Both the position numbers and the translations under genes were made by a program. From Bettongia penicillata ogilbyi (lineage: Eukaryota > Chordata > Mammalia > Diprotodontia > Potoroidae): a stretch of DNA of 64,000 bases. The stretch spans positions 7,976,811-8,040,810 of the forward strand of contig JAJHZJ010000311.1 in assembly GCA_023548195.1 (NCBI GenBank), written 5' to 3'. Positions 56,629-64,000 of this stretch are shown in pieces. Below the pieces are notes generated by a model. That model worked only from the letters and a program-made list of their open reading frames with translations, was not told the DNA's origin and ran no database searches. Position 1 is the first letter of the stretch. Each line of letters opens with the position of its first letter.

Positions 56629-59335
56629 CATTAGCATGGGACTTCTGCTTTTCAAAGTGCTCTGAGTTAATTTATGAAGTCCTTGACTCTGTTCCTTCAT
56701 TTTTATAACTCTTGTTTTATAGGTGAAACTAGAGACGTTAAAATAAAAAATCATCTTGGACAAAGTCCTAAATGGACAGAGGTTGGATCTCAGTATCACA
56801 CTCTCAACTCTGAGTTTGGTGCTTAGCAGTTAAGACCTTAGACAGGGCCTTTGGCATGGCCAAATAAATAGGTGGGTTTTTTTCTTCCTATTTTTTTTCC
56901 ACTGCCTTTTGCTTAGATAATTGAAGAAATTGTATGGTGGTGGTCTAACTCAGTGATTCTGAGCTTAATCTTTTTAGTAGAATCTCATTTGTCAATGCTC
57001 ACTTATTTTCTCCACATTTATGTCTAAGGGTAGTAGTGTGGGCCACAAGCTCTGTTTCCATGGATCTAAGTTAGAGAATTGCTAGCTATTAAGTAGGTTT
57101 TATTCCAAAAGGTCCAGGAAATAGAGGAACACAAGCTGGTTGCTGGACAGACTGAACAACAGGGGGGTTAAAAGGAATAAATGTAATTATTTGGCAGGAA
57201 GGGTGGGGTTCAGTTGGGACATGAGGGAGAGGGTGTAGACTGAGATTGAGAGGTTGCTTGAAGACCCGGTGGTCTCTTTATCCTATAATGAAGAGAATAT
57301 TTGGGCCAAATATGCTTGACCAGAGCTGTATTTTCAGCTGTACTGTATGATTCTTCTTGAAAGGGAGAGTCTAATGGTAAGCAAACTTCAAATGAGTTCA
57401 ATAAAGAAATAGTATATTTGATCATGTTTCATATGTCTGTTTGAGGTTAATGATGAAGGCTAAAGTTTTTCAAAGAAAGAAAGCAAGTAATCCACTAGAT
57501 TCTTTGAGGAATCTAAAAACTATTGTAATGGGTTGGAGAGGATTGAGCAAATTAAGTTTTCACAGTGTATCATGCCAGTGAGAGTTTATTGTCCTTTTGG
57601 GACTGTCTCAAGTGTTTATTTGTAAGTTTGGCAGATCAACCCTGCATGTGATCCAACAGATAGGCTTCACAGACCTCTTTAGGGAGGCCAACATAGCAAG
57701 GCAGGCCATTCAATCCCAGACAATGGCCCACTCGTCATCTAAATCTAACTAGGGGAAGATCCTAGTCCTGGAAAGCCTCAACATGTTTCCAGAATCAGTT
57801 GGGGGTAAAGACAGAGAATGGTCAGGTAAATGAATTTTACTAACTTCTTTCCTCCCCAGCTCATTATTAAGACCCAATCTTTGAGTGCTCTTACTTCCTA
57901 CTAGGATAATAGCTCTTTTCCTTCTCCTAGCCATTCTGAGGGTACATGCCTTAGAAGGCTCTGTACCCCTGCTTTCCCCTGCATTTCTGGAGCCCCACCT
58001 CCTATTGGCATCATGTGAAGAAGCCTCCCTTCAATCCTTTGGGTTCTTGGCATGGAGCTATGTGTGGGGGTGTGTTTTTCCTGTTTTCTAACTCACATTT
58101 TGTTTTGTGGGGTGGGAATAATCTTTGTCCAGATGGTCCCCATTCCAGGACATTTTGCAGAATATCCATGAGCCAGCAACCATAGGGGGATTTTTTTTTT
58201 TAACTTAAGAAGGGCCCCCATGTTGCCAGACTTTCCTGTAAATCTCAAGACATGTTCCTTTTTGCAAAACAAAACACCCCCAAACACTGGTTTTTTTTTT
58301 TTGTTGGTTTAAAAAAAAAAAAGAATGAATCTGTGGCAAATTTTTACAAAAAAACAAACTGCTTGAAAGGGACAGTTTTCAGCTCTTTCAGAAGCCTGGC
58401 AAAACCTTTCCTGTTTTCCTGCTTTGCTTTTAATGCAAAGCTCTTAAGACTCTGAAAACATCTCAGAGCACATGTTCTTGTGTGGATGCTCTCAAGAAGC
58501 CTCACTCCTGGACACAATACCAGCATAACAAAAAAAAAAAACCCAACCCAGAACAAACCTGAATTCTTTAGAAGTGTATCACGTGGAATATGCCAGATTG
58601 CAAAAGAAAGCAGTCTTTTAGAGGCAGCATAATTTATGTTTATTATATTCTTTCAAGTGATGCTACATCCCTTTTTGTCTAGTTTTCCCTCTTATACCAT
58701 AGACATCTGCTCATGGATGAAATGACAGAAGAGAAGAAGGACATTATTCCCCAATCCTGACTCTATCTGGTATTGCTTACCAACCTCACATATCTCACCT
58801 TGTTCTCTTCCTGTTCGAAGCATCATACTTTTAGACTTTCTTTTCAGACCTTTTTTCCCCACTCCATCATTGTCTTCGAATGCACAGGATCTGTCTAAGT
58901 GAAAGGATGTTGTACGGGATGACTACTCCTGTGGTGGGCTTTTAAACACTTTAACATGTGGCATCATTGTTACAGCTGTCATTGCTGTCTTGGAATTTAT
59001 TCTCAGCTCTGAGAAAGGCTTTTAGCCATGTGTCAGGCAGCACTTCGGCAGAAATTGCCAAAGAGTGAGAGTTATATCCAGCTCTTTCTTAGGGTTGGGG
59101 GAGTCTTTGCCTCAAGCTGCCACAGGCCTGTTGGTTGGCTGTGCCATAGCTTGGCTGTCTGTGATCCACATCTGACTAGTTTATTCAGGGCACTGGGCTC
59201 AAGCAAATCATTTCAACTGAGATGTTGGGAATTTTGCTTAGTCCCCTCTTCTATGTGCTTTTCATGAAGGACTCTCTCATACTACTAATACACTGTTTCC
59301 CAGAATCTGGAATGATTGGGAAAGTTTTTGGTTCT
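56629..59335. other. Long repeat-poor block
   Basis: About 2.7 kb without a recognised interspersed repeat. Poly-T/A runs lie at 58190-58201, 58292-58303 and 58309-58322. Frames of 60-79 codons occur on both strands. That at 57885-58091 begins with a hydrophobic stretch resembling a signal peptide but has no family match or exon signals. Confidence 0.4.
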
Positions 59336-59339
59336 TGTT

Positions 59340-59625
59340 TATTCTCAAAGAGGCTCAAATGACATCACTACGTTAGGGTGAAGGTACAGTGTGTCCGACT
59401 GTGGCTGATCAGAGCAATATGAGTTGGGAAGGCTCTACCACAGATGAGGCACAAGGAAGTATAGCTACCACTCAGAATGCCTGTCTCCATAGCTGAAAAT
59501 GAGACACAGAAGCAAATGGCGTGGTATTTTTTGTCATTTTCTTTGTTGTCTTGAAGAGGCACATTAGAAACCACCATGAAAGGCCCAAAGCACAAGCTCC
59601 CTAATGAGCTTGTTCATACGCTGTG
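59340..59625 (-). mobile_element. LINE-like repeat with C2H2-finger-like coding remnant
   Basis: On the minus strand the 75-codon frame 59368-59595 ends TSLCLICGRAFPTHIALISH then SRTHCTFTLT, a Cys-X2-Cys...His-X3-His spacing as in the C-terminal finger of some non-LTR retrotransposon proteins. The repeat ends with 'cctaacgtagtgatgtcatt', shared with the repeats at 13650 and 35510. It is the only copy here with this stretch still open. I do not know the LINE clade. Confidence 0.6.
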
Positions 59626-60100
59626 CTGCTTGTCTCGAGGAACCACTTTTCTTCTGAAGTGACACCTCTTTGCTGTTGCTCGTTCTGTGGTCTTGATCAA
59701 AGACAATGAAATGTGTTGTCTTAAGTTAGCTCTGCTTACAGATTACGATATATTCATGTAAAGATTTTTGACTGGACCCTGGCTGTTTTTTTGATGTTTT
59801 AATTTATTTCTGTATTTTTTGTGACTAGACTAGGTTGAATTTCAGTTGGTGAAATCAGGAGAATCTCATTATTGCTCAGGACTTGATATTAGTATGAAGC
59901 AGAGTAGACTTTCAAAACCTCTAAGTTGATGACTAACTTGGTACTCTCAAATGGTCAGCAAGACTTTGCTGAGGCAACCAGATGTCTGGATCACTAATGC
60001 AGGGGCCCAGGAAGGATAGAATGGGGTTTCTGGGAGACAGTACTGGGAAGTCTGATCGTTCTGGTGTTTTTCTCCTTTCCCTCCTCCCTACTACATGAGT
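59626..60100. other. No recognised feature
   Basis: Single-copy-like DNA between the finger-bearing repeat and the next MIR. Confidence 0.4.
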
Positions 60101-60104
60101 AGTT

Positions 60105-60218
60105 AGATGCTGGAAAAATCAACTAACCTCTCTGTGGCTCAGTTTCCTCACATAATAATTAGGGGGTTGGATTTAGTAACCTCCAAAGAGCATTCCACTT
60201 CTAAATCCATGAGCCTAT
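60105..60218 (+). mobile_element. MIR-type SINE fragment
   Basis: 'aatcaactaacctctctgtg', 'gctcagtttcctcacataat', 'gggggttggatttagtaacc' and 'cattccacttctaaatccat': core and extended tail, no head. Confidence 0.75.
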
Positions 60219-60324
60219 GAATAAATACTGAGTGCTAATTGCTGATTGTGCACCTGAGATCCTTAGTGTATAAGAGTTCAGCCACAGAGAAACTTGGATG
60301 GTGTATAAGGCTATCAGTCAGGTT

Positions 60325-60505
60325 TGTGAAACAGGATCATAGGATTCAGAAGTGACAGAGATCTTAAGGGATCAATTAATCCAAATCCCTTATTTTATAG
60401 CTGAAGAGACTGCGGCCTACAGATATAACACTATTTGTCCAAGATCACACAGGTAGTAAGGAGCCATTCCAGAATTTGAACTTGGGTCCCCTGACGGATA
60501 CTTTT
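60325..60505 (-). mobile_element. MIR-type SINE with extended leader
   Basis: 'gatcataggattcagaagtg', 'agagatcttaagggatcaat', 'ttattttatagctgaagaga', 'gtccaagatcacacaggtag' and 'gaatttgaacttgggtcccc'. Confidence 0.8.
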
Positions 60506-61535
60506 TCAAGATCAGGGAAGTGGTTCTCATCTCAAAGTACCAGCTCTAATGTAGCTCCAGTTACAGGGAGGCCTGAGGTGGTGATGGCTGAGGTGGTGAC
60601 AGAGTATTTTGGACATTCTTAAAACAGCAATTCTCAATCCTTTAAATACTGAAATCCTTGTATCCACAGGTTCTATTTCATTCCTTCACCTAACCAGGCT
60701 CTTTCCTGAGAGGAAAAACAAATGAAAATATATCTGTAGACAACTAATAATTCAAATCTGAAAACTCAGTCTAGAGTGGCTAAAGGCCTGTTGTACACTC
60801 TTGGATGTCTACTCTTGGTAGGGAAGGATGAGTGTTCTGGGTATAATCTTGGCTGAAGGCTCATGGCATTGTTTCTTAAATATTTGATTCCAGTACCATG
60901 CCAGTTCTGGGGATGTAGGCCAGGGGAAACCACACAGGGATCTGTCAAGGAAGCAAAGCCCAGGCTTGTTTACACCTTCGATTCCTCCTTGGCTTTTGGA
61001 AAATGAAGCAGCACAGGAGCCAGGGCCAGAAATACAAGACTTGACCCACAAGAGGTTGAAGGGAGGTAAACAGAGAAGGAGGTGGCAGGAGAGGCATGGA
61101 GCACTATGAGGCAAAGGCTTTTTTTCCATGTGTGCCCTGGGTGGTCTGGTGTTTGAATGGAAAAAAACTAACCCCATTTCCTCCCATCCCACCCCATTTA
61201 ATACTGGCTGACTCAGGCAGCCTCTATTTAATGATTTTCTATGTCTCCTGGTCTCCCTTCCCAAGTCTTTGGCAATGCTTGCTTCTGCCAATAGTAGCAA
61301 TATGGTTCTTGAAAAAAGGAAGGTAACTCAGAAATGCTGAGTATTGCTTTCCACATTATCTTGCTTAGGGCCAGTAAGTAGAGTGATCTAGAACCGAGGG
61401 ACAGGGAAGTACTGGGAGCCAGAATCTTCATCTGTTTGCCCTCCATCATGGCCTTAGTCTCACTCTAGGGAGCCTGGAATATGATGCCATAAAATAAGCA
61501 AATAAAAGCCACAAATGTAATCTTAGGCTACATTA
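60506..61535. other. Repeat-poor block with the longest non-repeat frame
   Basis: The minus-strand frame 60809-61300 has 163 codons. It is Ser/Leu/Pro-rich with scattered Cys and no domain, transmembrane or repeat pattern that I recognise. A second minus frame (60766-60948) overlaps it. A frame of this length is not rare by chance in 64 kb, so it is left as unassigned, with an uncharacterised exon possible but unlikely. Confidence 0.35.
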
Positions 61536-61729
61536 ATAGATGTTTAATGTGTAGAGAAAGAAGAAATAGTCCCAATTTGGATTACGTCTGGAGAATGGAG
61601 GGCATCCCTAGGTGCTACTGTTTAAGAGAGACATTGGCAAATTAGAAGTATAGTAAGGAGGAGGACCAGGATGATGAAAGGTATAGAAATCACGTTACAG
61701 GAGAAAAGATGGTGAGTTTAGAAAAGAGA

Positions 61730-61935
61730 AGTCTTAATAGGGGACACAACAGTGCAGTTGTCTTTAAAATTTTGAAAAACTATCACATTGGAGATGGCAT
61801 AGACATATTCTATGTAGCCTTTTGGTGAGGACTTAGGACTAACCAACTGAAGTTGGATGAGAAGAGGGACAGATTTTTGCCTAATGGAACTCCTCAACAA
61901 TGGAATAGGCTGCCTCACAAAGCACCAAAATAACA
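61730..61935 (+). repeat. CR1/L3-like LINE UTR fragment
   Basis: 'agtgcagttgtctttaaaat', 'actatcacattggagatggc', 'gaagagggacagatttttgc', 'ctcaacaatggaataggctg' and 'cctcacaaagcac'. Same family as 22030-22312. Confidence 0.55.
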
Positions 61936-62119
61936 ATCTATCAGTGTTCATTATGTTCGTTCATTCCCATAGCATGATGCCTGCACTTTGACCATCTTCC
62001 TCAAACCGTTCCCTTTGGAATATGGATTTTGCCTCTTGGACCCTGGTCTCTGATAGGTGATCTTTCTGCTTATCGTGCCTAGAAACAAGCCTCCACTTCC
62101 AACCTGTACTTCTTAGACA

Positions 62120-62295
62120 TTTCCAAATCATTTCAATGTGTCCCATTTACTTTCCAGATCTTTCTTATGTTGCCTTTTCCCATTAAGACATAAACCTACA
62201 AGAACACTCTTGATTGCTTGTACTTGTATCTCCAGTCATTAGCACATTGCCTGGTACATAGTAAGTGCTTACTAAATGCTTTATCAATTGTCAAT
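62120..62295 (+). mobile_element. L2 LINE 3' end
   Basis: 'ttcccattaagacataaacc', 'gtacttgtatctccagtcat', 'tagcacattgcctggtacat' and 'agtaagtgcttactaaatgc'. Confidence 0.75.
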
Positions 62296-62339
62296 GATGT
62301 TATAGGAGGTATTCTTGCATTGTGTTATTGATTGAATGA

Positions 62340-62760
62340 ATGAAAATGCATTAAATGCTTTTTATGTGCTAAGCATTGTATGAAGTGCTGGGGTGCAAAT
62401 ATAAAAGCAAAGACAGAATGATAAATTCTTTCCTCAAGGAGCTTTCATTCTAATGGGGAAAACAAAACACATAGTCAAATGCTGTTCAGGGAAGGACTCT
62501 TCAGTCTGAGAAGTTAAAGGCATGGTCACTGGGGACATAGGGGGGAAAGAACTGACATATTCCATTCAGGAACAATGTCAAAGCTGATTTTAACATGACT
62601 CCTGATTCCAGAACTGGAAGGAGGTAGAGCTGGAAGAAATAAAGAATGGTGTTTGAGATTGTGGAAGAGATGGCTGAAGAATAGGGAGAGCAATTATGGT
62701 TGAGGCTTTCCTGATTTAGTGGTCCAGGACAGGCAGCAAACTATCAGGAGAGCAGGGTCC
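62340..62760 (+). repeat. Ancient LINE-UTR-like repeat
   Basis: 'ttttatgtgctaagcattgt', 'gaagtgctggggtgcaaata', 'ttcctcaaggagctttcatt' and 'ctaatggggaaaacaaaaca' are clear. The region beyond 62490 is a tentative extension. Confidence 0.55.
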
Positions 62761-63785
62761 TAGTGTATAAGTTATTCTAGAACATGATCTTTAATGTGAG
62801 TAAGCAAGAAATTGTCAAGGTCATGGAGTAGGGGGCCAGAGAGAAGAATGGGAATTGGAGCATGATGACAAGGGCTTCCCTAAAAAAGAAGTCTAGGAAG
62901 AGTAGGGCTCCACATTGGATATGGTCACCTCGAAGATTCCTTCCCCTCTAGGGCTATCTAAACCAACAGAAAGCATCAATATGGATTGGGAAGCTACCCC
63001 TTGGATGAAGTCCTCAAGTGTTTCTGGGAGATTTAGTTTCAATCCTGTTGAAACTGGGTCGTGTGATCTTAGGATCTTTATCTTTGGATTTTGCCATCTA
63101 TATCATGCTATAAATCCAATTCACAAGTCATTTGTGAGAGTATGGTAATTTTTTTTTTTTTTATACTTCAACATAACTGTTGGCATAGCTTCCCCTCCTA
63201 ACCCCTACCTCTTTCTACCTTCCCCATCTCAATATGATTGCTTGCTTTATCTTGTATGTGTCTGGATGGGTTCACTCCCCACCTCTCTAATTCTAAGAAA
63301 ATGAATCGCTTCTTCCTAATTCTTGTCTCTGAAAAGGTTGGGTCTAGTTTTAGGATTATCTTTGCCTATCTATTAGGAATAACAAGATGCATGAGAGTGC
63401 ATAAGTCTCTTCCTTTGTTAGGGTCTCCATGTACTTGTTCACAAAATGAAGAGTTTAGAATAGATGGTTTTGAAGGTCTCTCCCAGTTCTATTATTCAAA
63501 GGGTTGAGCTAGGATATGCAGAGCAGAACTGGCCTGAATTGGAAAATGAAATGACTTTGGCTGCTGTCAGATATAGAATGTTTATATACAGATAGCTGTG
63601 CATTATATATTGTATGTATAGATATGCTGTCTAGATATGGAATTTTTGGTTTTCAAAATGTTGTAACCTCTGAGTAGTAACTGTTTTCCTGCTTCCCTAT
63701 ATCACTTTGCTGCCATAAAAGGAAGCATGAGTTTATTAGTTTATTCTGTAGAATCATATTCTACTTTTATACTTTAGGCATCATC
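62761..63785. other. No recognised feature
   Basis: Single-copy-like DNA with a poly-T at 63149-63162. Frames of 77 and 89 codons (62915-63148, 63238-63507, plus) show no domain. Confidence 0.4.
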
Positions 63786-63787
63786 TA

Positions 63788-63935
63788 GAGGAATTTGCTC
63801 ATCCTGTAGATGCTTATATAGAGAACCTGAGAAGAAAAGTGACTTACCCTAGTAAGTTCAGTAAGTGGCAGAACCTGGTAAGACTTGAAATCTGGTATCC
63901 TGAATCCAAGCACAGAGTTCTTCCCCGAAAGGCTG
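63788..63935 (-). mobile_element. MIR-type SINE fragment
   Basis: 'gagaacctgagaagaaaagt', 'gacttaccctagtaagttca', 'gtaagtggcagaacctggta' and 'caagcacagagttcttcccc' in reverse order of the MIR. Confidence 0.6.
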
Positions 63936-64000
63936 ATGCTGTCCCCAAAAGATCTAATTAAGACTGAGACATTTGATCATTCATGATCAAGAATGTGGTT

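Noticed and set aside
57885..58091. Frame with a signal-peptide-like start (hydrophobic Leu/Ile stretch)
   Set aside because: T-rich DNA gives hydrophobic frames by chance; there is no domain, splice context or family match.

Overview
The window is vertebrate nuclear DNA, AT-rich and CpG-poor, and it reads as a marsupial genome. The evidence is the repeat content: CORE-SINEs with a BovB/RTE-like 3' tail (MAR1/WSINE1 type), marsupial-style L1 and half-L1 elements, many MIR/THER1-type SINEs and L2 3' ends, and a decayed LINE carrying the zinc-knuckle plus restriction-like-endonuclease tail of the Dong-R4 clade. The species cannot be named from sequence alone. Family names are from memory of the families, not from a database search.

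I find no convincing host gene, tRNA, rRNA, CpG island or CRISPR array. The longest repeat-free open frame (163 codons, 60809-61300, minus) is within what chance gives in 64 kb. The window is best read as intergenic or deep intronic DNA.

Layout. 1-4 kb: SINE fragments and an old LINE-UTR-like repeat. 4.1-6.9 kb: an L1-type element on the minus strand with a 5' end and ORF1 but no ORF2 (half-L1-like). 7-15 kb: old LINE-UTR-like repeats, L2 and MIR pieces, a plus-strand L1 ORF2 fragment and a SINE-like repeat. 15.3-19.3 kb: a decayed Dong-R4-type LINE whose 3' domains lie ahead of its 5' domains. 20.2-21.5 kb: a 5'-truncated L1 with intact target-site duplications. 25.0-25.2 kb: a long CCTC/CCTT tract. 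27.5-30.0 kb: a three-layer nest (L1 in L1 in an older repeat), datable by two sets of duplications. 36.3-37.1 kb: two L1 3' tails. 39.3-46.2 kb: a full-length but inactivated L1 with a 13-bp duplication, splitting a SINE. 46-53 kb: a cluster of MAR1-type SINEs, microsatellites and an hAT-like palindromic MITE. 55.5-55.9 kb: a probable solo LTR. 56-64 kb: mostly single-copy-looking DNA with scattered MIR, L2 and LINE pieces.

The functional link between the elements is parasitic: L1 supplied the poly-A-tailed, duplication-flanked insertions; the RTE/BovB-like tail implies that the MAR1-type SINEs used an RTE LINE; L2 is the known partner of MIR. I see no new gene system. The most unusual items are the permuted Dong-R4-type LINE, the ORF1-only L1, the nested insertions and the full-length L1 with a two-unit 5' UTR.
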